Shown: positions 17,930-25,233, numbered from the stretch's first letter. The stretch: 64,000 nt of DNA from Clostridium sp. CAG:354_28_25 (GCA_001915925.1 MNRL01000014.1:124001-188000); one strand, 5' to 3'. A program made the numbers and translations. The notes: a model not told the origin generated them from the sequence alone.

Positions 17930-19777
17930 ATGTGTGGAATCGTTGGATTTGTAAATTACAAAAAGGATATTAAAAATCCAATTTCTATTCTTAATAAAAT
18001 GAATAATACTCTTACTAATAGAGGTCCTGATGAAGAAGGTAAATATATTTCTTCTCCAGCCTATTTAGCCCATAAAAGGTTAATTGTAATAGATCCTGTA
18101 GGCGGAAAACAACCTATGTTTGCTACATATGATGAAAATGAATATTCTATTGTTTATAATGGTCAAATATATAATACTGCTGAATTACGAAATGTACTTA
18201 TTGAAAATGGTTTTATTTTTAACACAACTTCTGATACAGAAGTCCTACTAAAAGCATTTATCTTTTATGGATACGATGTTGTTAAACATTTAAACGGTAT
18301 ATTTGCTTTTGCAATTTGGAATAAGAACAACGAAGAACTATTTTTGGCAAGAGATCATTTTGGAATAAAACCCTTATTTTATACTATAAAAAATGATAAT
18401 TTAATTTTCGCTTCTGAAATAAAAGCTTTGTTTGAATTTCCTGGCATAGAAAAAGTGGTTGACCAGAATGGAATTTGTGAACTTTTTGGAATTGGCCCTG
18501 CTCATACAGCTGGTACTACTGTATTTAAAGATATATATGAATTAAAGCCTGCTAATTTTGCAATATTTAATAAGTATGGATTATTTGTTCATAGATATTG
18601 GAAATTTATAAGTAAACCACATGTAGATTCTTTTGAAGAGACTTGTATGAAAGTTAAATATTTATTAGAAGATAGTATAAAAAGACAGTTAGTATCTGAT
18701 GTACCACTTTGCACATTTTTATCTGGTGGTTTAGATTCTAGCATAATTACTGCATATGCTAGTGACTATTGTAATAAAAATGGGTTACCTCCCCTTAATA
18801 CATTTTCGGTAGATTATGTAGATAATGATAAAAATTTTGTTAAGAGTGATTTCCAGCCTAATTCTGATAATTATTATATAAATTTAATGGTTGAGAAATA
18901 TAAAACTAACCACACAAATATTGTGTTAGATACACCAGATTTAGCAAAATATTTAGAAGATGCTATGATTGCACGAGATACTCCAGGTATGGCAGATGTT
19001 GACTCTTCTTTACTACTATTCTGTAAAAATGTTAAACCATATGCTACTGTTTCTTTAAGTGGTGAATGTGCTGATGAAATATTTGGTGGATACCCTTGGT
19101 TCTTTAGAGAAGATGCATTAAATAGTGGAACTTTCCCTTGGTCTATTGCACTTTCTGAAAGACAGCATCTTTTGAATACTAATATAGCTTCTAAAATTAA
19201 TTTAAAAGATTATATTGATTTTAGATATAATGAAAGTTTGGCTGATGTAGAAATTTTAGATATTGATTCTAAAGAAACTGCTGAGAAAAGAAAAATCTCA
19301 CATTTGACATTAAACTGGTTTATGCAAACTTTATTAGACAGATCTGATAGATGTTCTATGTATAATGGTTTTGAACTCCGTGTTCCTTTCTGCGATTATA
19401 GGCTAGCAGAATATGTTTGGAATATTCCTTGGGAAATAAAAGCATATAAAGGTCGTGAAAAAGGCTTATTAAGATATATAATGAAAGATGTATTACCTGC
19501 AGAAATTGTAGATAGGAAAAAATCTCCTTATCCTAAAACACATAATCCAACATATTTAAAAGCTGTAAAAGATATGCTTACAGATATTATGAATGATAAG
19601 AATGCTCCTATTAATAATTTGTTAAATAGAGATTATATTTTAGAAATTTTGGAAACTAATGGGTCTGCTTTTACAAGACCTTGGTTTGGTCAATTGATGA
19701 CAGGTCCACAATTAATGGCGTATTTATGTCAAGTTAACATGTGGCTTGAGAAGTATCAGCCTAAGATTGAAATTTAA
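17930..19777 (+). CDS. asnB: Asparagine synthase (glutamine-hydrolysing)
   Basis: AsnB makes asparagine from aspartate, ATP and glutamine nitrogen. The N-terminal Ntn glutaminase starts MCGIVGFVNY, with Cys2 as the nucleophile after Met removal, and has LTNRGPDEEG and IVYNGQIYNTAEL. The synthetase half has the PP-loop FLSGGLDSSIITAYAS and later SLSGECADEIFGGYPWFF. Length 615 aa is normal. GGAGG precedes the ATG. The gene ends in a strong hairpin. A near-copy of its last 81 bp and a related hairpin lie 1.86 kb downstream at 21560-21673. Confidence 0.95.
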   Translation: MCGIVGFVNYKKDIKNPISILNKMNNTLTNRGPDEEGKYISSPAYLAHKRLIVIDPVGGKQPMFATYDENEYSIVYNGQIYNTAELRNVLIENGFIFNTTSDTEVLLKAFIFYGYDVVKHLNGIFAFAIWNKNNEELFLARDHFGIKPLFYTIKNDNLIFASEIKALFEFPGIEKVVDQNGICELFGIGPAHTAGTTVFKDIYELKPANFAIFNKYGLFVHRYWKFISKPHVDSFEETCMKVKYLLEDSIKRQLVSDVPLCTFLSGGLDSSIITAYASDYCNKNGLPPLNTFSVDYVDNDKNFVKSDFQPNSDNYYINLMVEKYKTNHTNIVLDTPDLAKYLEDAMIARDTPGMADVDSSLLLFCKNVKPYATVSLSGECADEIFGGYPWFFREDALNSGTFPWSIALSERQHLLNTNIASKINLKDYIDFRYNESLADVEILDIDSKETAEKRKISHLTLNWFMQTLLDRSDRCSMYNGFELRVPFCDYRLAEYVWNIPWEIKAYKGREKGLLRYIMKDVLPAEIVDRKKSPYPKTHNPTYLKAVKDMLTDIMNDKNAPINNLLNRDYILEILETNGSAFTRPWFGQLMTGPQLMAYLCQVNMWLEKYQPKIEI

Positions 19778-19783
19778 TATGTT

Positions 19784-19808
19784 TTGAGGTCGCAAATTGC
19801 GACCTCAA
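19784..19808. terminator. asnB terminator hairpin, hairpin a of the ACCTCA family
   Basis: Arms TTGAGGTCGC and GCGACCTCAA enclose AAATT; the loop bases can extend the stem to 12 bp. It lies 6 bp after the asnB stop and between convergent asnB and the Nudix gene, so it may end both transcripts. The following T run is short. Its sequence recurs with compensating changes at 21648-21673 and 22431-22463. Confidence 0.7.
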
Positions 19809-19821
19809 GTTTTCATATTTT

Positions 19822-20253
19822 TTACCAACCATATATAGAAAATGGTTCATTATTTAGATAGTTTTCTATCCCTTTTTTTACATATGGAATTACATTAATT
19901 GGTAATTCATCTAATTTATAAAACTTTAATTCATCACACTTGTCTTTTTCCATAATTTTAATCTTACCATCATATTTTTTACAAGTAAGAAAATAATCTA
20001 TGCTTTCTCTATCAGGTGTTTTTCTATGCATAACATGAACAATTTCTAAATCTTCTTCCTTTATTTTTATCCCTGCTTCTTCTAGTGCTTCTCTTTGCAT
20101 TGCTTTTATTACACTTTCATTGCCATCTATGTGACCTGCAACAATACTATAATTCCCATCTTCATATCCTGTATTATATCTTTTTTGTAATAATATTTTT
20201 TTATCCTCTATTAATATTAAATGTACCGCTGTTACTAATTTAAATCTTTCCAT
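19822..20253 (-). CDS. Nudix hydrolase
   Basis: This 143-aa protein has a complete Nudix box, GHIDGNESVIKAMQREALEE followed by AGI, at about residues 40-62 (G-x5-E-x7-REUxEExGU satisfied). Such enzymes cleave nucleoside diphosphates linked to another group with Mg2+. The substrate cannot be read from the sequence. AAGGAG precedes the ATG. It lies 18 bp downstream of dinD in the same direction and is probably co-transcribed with it, which would place it under the SOS-type promoter at 21235-21263. Confidence 0.88.
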   Translation of the reverse strand: MERFKLVTAVHLILIEDKKILLQKRYNTGYEDGNYSIVAGHIDGNESVIKAMQREALEEAGIKIKEEDLEIVHVMHRKTPDRESIDYFLTCKKYDGKIKIMEKDKCDELKFYKLDELPINVIPYVKKGIENYLNNEPFSIYGW

Positions 20254-20271
20254 TTCTTTCTCCTTGATATT

Positions 20272-21132
20272 TTATTTATTTTTTTTAGGCAATTGATTAC
20301 TATCAGCTATTTTTTTACTTTCTGACTTAACTCTTCTTTCTAGTTTCTTTAAATCTTCTGCTGGTTTTAAATTTTCTGGTTTAATGCCTCTTTTATTTAA
20401 CATATTTCTTACACTTAAGTTATTATCTACATGCTCATCAGTTATACTTTCTTCTCCATACATATCTTTTTCAGTCACATTGTAATTTGTCATTTCTGTT
20501 GCTAGATTTTTTGCTGCAATTGTTAATGTTGGTAAAAAATCTGCAAGAGGTCTATTTTCTTTTACTCCGTATTTTGCTTTCATCTGCATTGTATTTAATC
20601 CACCAAATAATGCCGAATCTCCTTTCGAACGAATTCTTGCAAATCCTAAATCATCCACTCCTCTTTCATAAATATTTTTAGATAACTGCTTTTCAGATTC
20701 TTTTAGTTTTTCTCTTGCTTCTAATCGATTCATTAGTCTTATCCTGTCCTCAATTATTTCTTGTTTTCTAGTTTGTACTGCAAAATATGTTTGAGCAAAT
20801 GCGATTTCTTCTTTTTTAGAATCTCCATTTTGAGCGATTAAATAACAAGCATATCTTGTTAGCATATAGTCTTGTAAATTTCTTCTTGCACCTGATCCTA
20901 TTTGTACCATTTTCGTGACCTCACGAAAATGGTTATCAACTTCTATACCAGCATTTTCACAAGATTGCATTGCTTTTTTTATCGTTTCAATAAAATTTTC
21001 CCATCTTTTGTAACCCAATTGAATCTGTAAATCTCTTGCATACCAAAATTCTATATTGTCTTTTTCTTCTGTATTGATAATAGAATCAAATTTTTCTTTT
21101 AATTCTATTAGCTTTGATTTTTCAAATTCCAT
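20272..21132 (-). CDS. dinD: DinD-family DNA-damage-inducible protein
   Basis: This 286-aa protein aligns over its length with E. coli DinD: EFWYARDLQIQLGY, HFREVTKMVQIGSGARR, LTRYACYLIAQNGD, AQTYFAVQTRKQE, FGGLNTMQMK and a C-terminal NMLNKRGIKPE block. The N-terminal part belongs to the BRO/KilA-N-like group found in phages. E. coli DinD is SOS-induced and has been reported to antagonise RecA filaments. ATG at 21132 is chosen because AAGGA lies about 10 nt upstream; a GTG three codons earlier overlaps that site. The codons for NHFREVTKMV form a 13-bp-arm perfect palindrome (20906-20933) with codons such as GAG, GTC and ACG that are uncommon here. A LexA-like box lies in its promoter. Confidence 0.88.
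   Translation of the reverse strand: MEFEKSKLIELKEKFDSIINTEEKDNIEFWYARDLQIQLGYKRWENFIETIKKAMQSCENAGIEVDNHFREVTKMVQIGSGARRNLQDYMLTRYACYLIAQNGDSKKEEIAFAQTYFAVQTRKQEIIEDRIRLMNRLEAREKLKESEKQLSKNIYERGVDDLGFARIRSKGDSALFGGLNTMQMKAKYGVKENRPLADFLPTLTIAAKNLATEMTNYNVTEKDMYGEESITDEHVDNNLSVRNMLNKRGIKPENLKPAEDLKKLERRVKSESKKIADSNQLPKKNK
20906..20933. repeat. Perfect palindrome inside dinD, hairpin c
   Basis: Arms ACCATTTTCGTGA (20906-20918) and TCACGAAAATGGT (20921-20933) are perfectly complementary around two bases. It encodes the conserved NHFREVTKMV stretch. A nearly identical hairpin lies outside any gene at 21705-21732. Confidence 0.85.
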
Positions 21133-21234
21133 AACTATCACTTTCCTTGTAATATTTACTTATAATAACATATTCGTATTTTTTACTGCTTTTTAGTATA
21201 TTGTTACAATATTTATGATATTATTGTATGTTAT

Positions 21235-21263
21235 ATCTTAAAACATTCGTTCGTGTTTGCCAA
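21235..21263 (-). promoter_or_regulatory. dinD promoter with LexA/DinR-like box
   Basis: On the minus strand TTGGCA (21263-21258) and TAAGAT (21240-21235) are 17 bp apart. The spacer holds CGAACGAATGTTTT (21253-21240), which fits the Gram-positive SOS box CGAACRNRYGTTYC at 13 of 14 positions. It is about 105 bp upstream of the dinD start. Confidence 0.68.
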
Positions 21264-21272
21264 GTGTTTTTT

Positions 21273-21428
21273 CTAATATTTATTTTTATCTAAATCATTT
21301 AATTTCATAAGAAGTATCTTTTCCATGACTTCTTGAAAAGTTGGTCCATTCTTATTAAATGTACGAATAACTTTATAATTATCTTTTGATTTCTTTTTTA
21401 TATTTTCATTATTTCTACTTATCATCAT
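21273..21428 (-). CDS. 51-aa ORF, unknown function
   Basis: A short reading frame starts at ATG-ATG (21428 or 21425, with GGGAG upstream) and ends at TAG. It encodes a basic N-terminus followed by VIRTFNKNGPTFQEVMEKIL and MKLNDLDKNKY. The shape, a short phrase FNKNGxTFQEVMEKIL near the end, recalls small proteins that accompany recombinase or phage-type modules in Clostridia, but I cannot name a family. It lies immediately upstream of the dinD promoter and downstream of the asnB remnant, in the same direction as both dinD and the ORF6N gene. Confidence 0.6.
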   Translation of the reverse strand: MMISRNNENIKKKSKDNYKVIRTFNKNGPTFQEVMEKILLMKLNDLDKNKY

Positions 21429-21559
21429 TTCTCCCTTTTATAATTTATTTTAGGTAATCACAATAAATATATTAATTTTTATAAAAATGTAAGATTTATA
21501 CTTTTTGAATTTTCTTACTCGCTCTAATGATATAACCTCGTGTCAATTTCTGACATCCA

Positions 21560-21640
21560 ATGACAGGTCCACAATTAATGGCGTATTTATGTCAAGTTGA
21601 CATGTGGCTTGAGAAGTATGAGCCTAGGATTGAAATATAA
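21560..21640 (+). pseudogene. Duplicated 3' end of asnB (remnant)
   Basis: This stretch matches 19697-19777, the last 27 codons of asnB, with about five substitutions. It would read MTGPQLMAYLCQVDMWLEKY then EPRIEI and a TAA stop in the same frame; the parent has QVN, YQ and PK at the changed sites. Upstream of 21560 similarity to asnB stops abruptly. The hairpin after it (21648-21673) corresponds to the asnB terminator. It is a direct repeat that brackets the Nudix-dinD segment. Confidence 0.85.
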
Positions 21641-21647
21641 TTTTTAG

Positions 21648-21673
21648 CTTGAGGTCACAATTTGTGACCTTAA
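21648..21673. repeat. Hairpin after the asnB remnant, hairpin b
   Basis: TTGAGGTCACAA and TTTGTGACCTTAA form a stem equivalent to the asnB terminator, in which CGC/GCG has become CAC/GTG on both arms. This covarying change keeps the hairpin. Confidence 0.75.
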
Positions 21674-21704
21674 CGTTGTTTAAATATTATCATTTTTATA
21701 TGTA

Positions 21705-21732
21705 ATCATTTTCGTAACCTCACGAAAATGAT
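21705..21732. repeat. Intergenic hairpin, hairpin d
   Basis: Arms ATCATTTTCGT (21705-21715) and ACGAAAATGAT (21722-21732) enclose AACCTC. The central CATTTTCGTAACCTCACGAA differs by one base from the palindrome in dinD. It lies about 40 bp past the end of the ORF6N gene and could help end that transcript, but no clear T run follows on either strand. Confidence 0.65.
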
Positions 21733-21769
21733 ATTTGTTTTATTTTATTATTGATACAATATTTTTTCT

Positions 21770-22699
21770 CTAATTATAATTACTTATTCTTTTTAAATAT
21801 TCTTTATCTTCAATTTTAGAAATTGCAAAACATTTCTTTCCTAAATCTTTTAAAGATGCTCCTACATGATACAATTCTTTATTATCTATTACGATAAATC
21901 TATCATGGAATTTATTGGTATATGCTAATTTTAATACCGGATACTGCTTATTAAATTTTGTAATATCTAGTTTATTTAGCTTACTATTTTGTAACGTTAA
22001 AATTACAACTTCTACCTTTTGGTTTTTCTTTGATAACATTTTTAAAATGCTATCATCTATGTAATTGTCTATAATTAATATTTTTTGTTTCGCTTTTTTT
22101 ATAATATCTATAATTAAACTATAAGCATCATAAATTTGCCCATCAAAAAATATTTTTTGTTTGAATTCCATTTTCTCATCTTTTTGTAATTCGTTAAACA
22201 CTATATCAAATTTTTTATCATGTTCTAATATTTTACATTCTACGTTTGTTAATCTCTTAAATAATTTTCCATTTAGTGATATAAATTTTCTCATTTCTAT
22301 AAAAGCTCTTATAATATTAATACTAACTTGTACTGCTATTTCGTTTTTTAGAACTCCTGCTAGCATAGATATTCCTTGTTCTGTATAAACATATGGTAAA
22401 TATCTTCTTCCACCATAATTTTCTTTTTTTAAACTTGAGGTTCCAAATTGGAACCTCAAGTTTTCCACTTCTTTTTCTGTTAATTGAAAACAAAAATCCT
22501 CTGGAAATCTATTAATATTTCTTTTCATCGCTTTATTTATACTTTTAGTTGTATACTGATATAACATTGCAACATCACTATCTAACATTACTTGTTTTCC
22601 TCTAATTGTATAAATTAAATTTTTAATATTTTCTGTTTCGTATTTTATTGCATTTAAATCTTCATTTACTGGTACGATATTATTGTTTTTTTCTTCCAT
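21770..22699 (-). CDS. ORF6N-domain DNA-binding protein with PLD-like C-terminal domain
   Basis: This 309-aa protein starts with an ORF6N phage-type domain: YTIRGKQVMLDSDVAMLYQ, NKAMKRNINRFPEDFCFQLT and GGRRYLPYVYTEQGISMLA. The middle has a helical linker. The C-terminal third (KILIIDNYIDDSILKML, then FHDRFIVIDNKELYHVGASL) has an HxRFxxxD and GAS pattern like half of a phospholipase-D-type nuclease site. ATG 22699 is chosen with AGGA upstream. A strong promoter with an SOS-like box lies at 22731-22759. Codons for LRFQFGTSS form a 33-nt perfect palindrome. The ORF6N call is sure; whether the PLD-like part is active is unknown. Confidence 0.85.
   Translation of the reverse strand: MEEKNNNIVPVNEDLNAIKYETENIKNLIYTIRGKQVMLDSDVAMLYQYTTKSINKAMKRNINRFPEDFCFQLTEKEVENLRFQFGTSSLKKENYGGRRYLPYVYTEQGISMLAGVLKNEIAVQVSINIIRAFIEMRKFISLNGKLFKRLTNVECKILEHDKKFDIVFNELQKDEKMEFKQKIFFDGQIYDAYSLIIDIIKKAKQKILIIDNYIDDSILKMLSKKNQKVEVVILTLQNSKLNKLDITKFNKQYPVLKLAYTNKFHDRFIVIDNKELYHVGASLKDLGKKCFAISKIEDKEYLKRISNYN
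22431..22463. repeat. Perfect 33-nt palindrome inside the ORF6N gene, hairpin e
   Basis: Sixteen-base arms (AAACTTGAGGTTCCAA at 22431-22446 and its exact complement at 22448-22463) flank a single central base. The palindrome falls at the conserved LRxQxGTSS stretch of the ORF6N domain and shares TTGAGGT/ACCTCAA with the asnB terminator. Confidence 0.88.
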
Positions 22700-22730
22700 T
22701 AATATCACATCCTAGGTTTTATTTGCAGTT

Positions 22731-22759
22731 ATTATAAAACATTTGTTTGTATATGTCAA
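22731..22759 (-). promoter_or_regulatory. ORF6N gene promoter with LexA/DinR-like box
   Basis: On the minus strand TTGACA (22759-22754) and TATAAT (22736-22731) are 17 bp apart, a consensus promoter. The spacer contains CAAACAAATGTTTT (22749-22736), 12 of 14 matches to CGAACRNRYGTTYC, in the same position relative to -35 and -10 as the box in the dinD promoter. Confidence 0.75.
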
Positions 22760-22839
22760 GTATTTTTATGTTATTTGTATTAACTAAATAAACAAAAAAA
22801 CTTCAGAGTCATTCTTTAAAGTTCCTTCAATTTACAATT

Positions 22840-23746
22840 TTATTTATAAACTATAGATGAAATTTCTGACCAAATCATATTTGGTGGTGCAATAATAAAA
22901 TCTTTATTTCCGGCTAAAGTATTAGCCTTAATCAAAATATAATCTTGATAGCTATATTCTATTGTTCCACCATCTGAATAAAATCCTCTTCTACATACAC
23001 CATATTTACTATCAACCTCTGCCTGTTTCAAAATTTCATCTATAGATATATATTTTGCCTCTATTGCTTCTGAAAAATCTTTTGCTTCTTCATTGTTCTT
23101 TGCAATAGTTACATTGCCACCAACCACATAAATATCAAACTCTTCTTCTGAATTTATTTTATCTACTCCCGTATCTTTTCTTTGTATATAATAAATATGG
23201 TTGTTTTCGATATAATCAGTACTTTTTAACTCGTATTCAAATAATTCTACTTCATCTTCTACTTCGCTTGACCTAACAGATTTTTTTAATATAATCTTTA
23301 TTACATTTCCTTCTTTTACAAATTTTCTTTCCATTTTATAAGGTTGCATTAAATATTCTTCATTTACAATTCCTTGTGATGAAAATCTATCATTACTATA
23401 ATCTGTCTTTACAAGTAATTTCCTATTTTTATAATTTTCCTCATAATTTCCTTGTATAGGCACATATGTTAGTTCTTTTGTAATAATATTACCTTCTATA
23501 GTATATAAATTAACTTTTAATGATATTTCATTCTCATATAAAACATTATTTACATTTTCAATAAATTCATCTAATTTTTCCAAGTTATATACTTTATCAT
23601 TTGAAATTGTTATAGAATCGTCTTCTACCACATTTCCGCGTTACATTAGATATTTTGTTTACATCAACCTCTTCTTTTTGTATAATAGAAACCCATGCTA
23701 ACAATAATAAAATAATTAATATTAGTACTAAAATTACTTTTTTCAT
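22840..23746 (-). pseudogene. Membrane-anchored hypothetical protein, frameshifted near its N-terminus
   Basis: An ATG at 23746 with a good AAAGGTGAT site opens a frame with a membrane anchor (MKKVILVLILIILLLLAW) and a short acidic stretch ending KISNV. That frame closes after about 50 codons. From about 23640 to 22840 an uninterrupted 263-codon frame, offset by one, continues the protein (VEDDSITISNDKVYN and on to SEISSIVYK). A TAA blocks the second frame just upstream, so a single-base change near 23641-23650 best explains the break; a sequencing error is equally possible. The soluble part would be outside the cell. It follows the membrane-extended sigma factor by about 20 bp, as an anti-sigma or target protein often does. 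I do not recognise the family. Confidence 0.7.
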
Positions 23747-23767
23747 AATATCACCTTTTCTCTTTTA

Positions 23768-24652
23768 TTATTTAGACAATTTCTTTTTTAATTTTATTTG
23801 TCTTTTTATTAAAAAAATCGAAAAGGTTACAACAAATATAATAGTTGTTATAATAATACCCAATGATACTATATTATTTGTTGAACTTTCTGCTGCTCCT
23901 GTAGCTTGAGCTGTAATTTCTATAGTGTCATTTTTTCCTGTATAACTGTCCGCTCTGTTATATTCCTCTTGTGGTTCTGTACTTTGGTTTATTGATTTAT
24001 TATCAGCTGTGTTTTTTTCGTCTATTGCGACCTCATCTTTTTCCTTAACAGAATCATTTTCTTCTGGTTCAGCTTCATTTCGCTCTGTTAAACCTCTTGT
24101 TTTAATATATAAAAATGCTCCTACAAAAATAGTTATCACATTACCCAATAACAATTTTAAAGTATTCAAGGATTTATAATAATGCCATTGAACAGCTGGA
24201 ATTTTCATATCCAATATATTAGCTATCTCTCTAAATGACAGGTTGCTAATTATTTTTAATGATAATATTTCTTGCTGTTTTGGCGGTAAATTTTCTATTA
24301 ACTTATTAAAATATTCTTTATCTAACACTTTTTCTATTTCTGTGTCATTATCTGTGATTTCATATAAACTTTCATAATTTTTTTCTTTTGAATGTTTTTT
24401 TATGTAATTAATAGTTTCATTTTTTGCAACTGAATATAACCAACTTAAATGTGATTTAGTTGGTAATTTTTCGTTATCTAATTTAAATATTTTAACAAAT
24501 ACATTTTGTAGTACATCTTCTGTTTCATCTGTATTTTTTAATATACTATATATAACACCATATACTAGTTTTGAATAATTTTTATATAATTCTTCTATTC
24601 CTAATTTTCTATTTGTTTTTAATAGTTCAAAAATTTCCTCTTCTTTTTTCAT
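23768..24652 (-). CDS. ECF-type RNA polymerase sigma factor with C-terminal membrane extension
   Basis: Residues 1-160 of this 294-aa protein are an ECF sigma-70 factor: region 2 (YKNYSKLVYGVIYSILKN, DVLQNVFVKIFKL, HLSWLYSVAKNETINYI) and region 4 (LIENLPPKQQEILSLKIISN, then LSFREIANILDMKIPAVQWH as the helix-turn-helix). A membrane helix follows at about 172-187, then a low-complexity acidic linker and a second helix near 264-285 with a basic tail. Most ECF factors stop after region 4, so the enzyme would be tethered to the membrane. ATG 24652 is chosen with AGGAGG upstream; earlier in-frame codons would contain that site. The next gene encodes an anchored exported protein, which suggests a signalling pair. 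Confidence 0.85.
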   Translation of the reverse strand: MKKEEEIFELLKTNRKLGIEELYKNYSKLVYGVIYSILKNTDETEDVLQNVFVKIFKLDNEKLPTKSHLSWLYSVAKNETINYIKKHSKEKNYESLYEITDNDTEIEKVLDKEYFNKLIENLPPKQQEILSLKIISNLSFREIANILDMKIPAVQWHYYKSLNTLKLLLGNVITIFVGAFLYIKTRGLTERNEAEPEENDSVKEKDEVAIDEKNTADNKSINQSTEPQEEYNRADSYTGKNDTIEITAQATGAAESSTNNIVSLGIIITTIIFVVTFSIFLIKRQIKLKKKLSK

Positions 24653-24702
24653 AATTCCTCCTGTCATTTAGACAGTTAATACTAATGTTTTTGTTAGTGT
24701 TT

Positions 24703-25233
24703 TTATAAATTTTCTATCATTTTTTTAATTTGTGTATCATCTTTTGCTGAAACATTATTTGTATTTAATGAATATATATAATCTTTTTTACTATCAAAGT
24801 CTGCATTTAAAAATTTGAATATCAAGTTTGCAGTATCTAATGCATGTTTAGGTTCTCCACTACCTCCACCTGTTAATACCAAAATTCCTCTTTTTTTCTT
24901 AAATACGTGTGTTATATCTAAAAAGTATTTATTACTCCAAATGTAATTTAATCTTGTTAATAAAGAAAACATTGGTGGAGTTACATTATACATATACACA
25001 GGTGATGCTACTACTAATGTATCATAATCGTCTTTATATATTTTCTCCATATCATCTTTAATAGCACATCCTTTGTTTTTCCAACAATATCTACAGTCTA
25101 CACATGGGCTAATTTTAGCATCATATAAAAATATCTCTTCTATATCACCAATTAGCTTCTTTTTTATCTCATTTACTATATATGCTGTATCACCATTTTT
25201 ATGTGGTGAACTATTTAAAATTAATGTTTTCAT
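24703..25233 (-). CDS. Flavodoxin-fold NAD(P)H reductase family protein
   Basis: This 176-aa protein starts MKTLILNSSPHKNGDTAYI, the FMN-binding start of the NADPH-dependent FMN reductase family. CVDCRYCWKNKGCAIKDDM has a cluster of four cysteines as in iron-sulfur flavoproteins of anaerobes, and VVASPVYMYNVTPPM is the second FMN loop. VLTGGGSGEP is the third. A GGAG site precedes the ATG. The start overlaps the HAD gene by 4 bp (ATGA), so translation is coupled. Confidence 0.86.
   Translation of the reverse strand: MKTLILNSSPHKNGDTAYIVNEIKKKLIGDIEEIFLYDAKISPCVDCRYCWKNKGCAIKDDMEKIYKDDYDTLVVASPVYMYNVTPPMFSLLTRLNYIWSNKYFLDITHVFKKKRGILVLTGGGSGEPKHALDTANLIFKFLNADFDSKKDYIYSLNTNNVSAKDDTQIKKMIENL

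Noticed and set aside
19784..22463. CRISPR array
   Set aside because: The repeated hairpins are irregularly spaced, differ in sequence and have no spacers of constant length; no cas genes are present.
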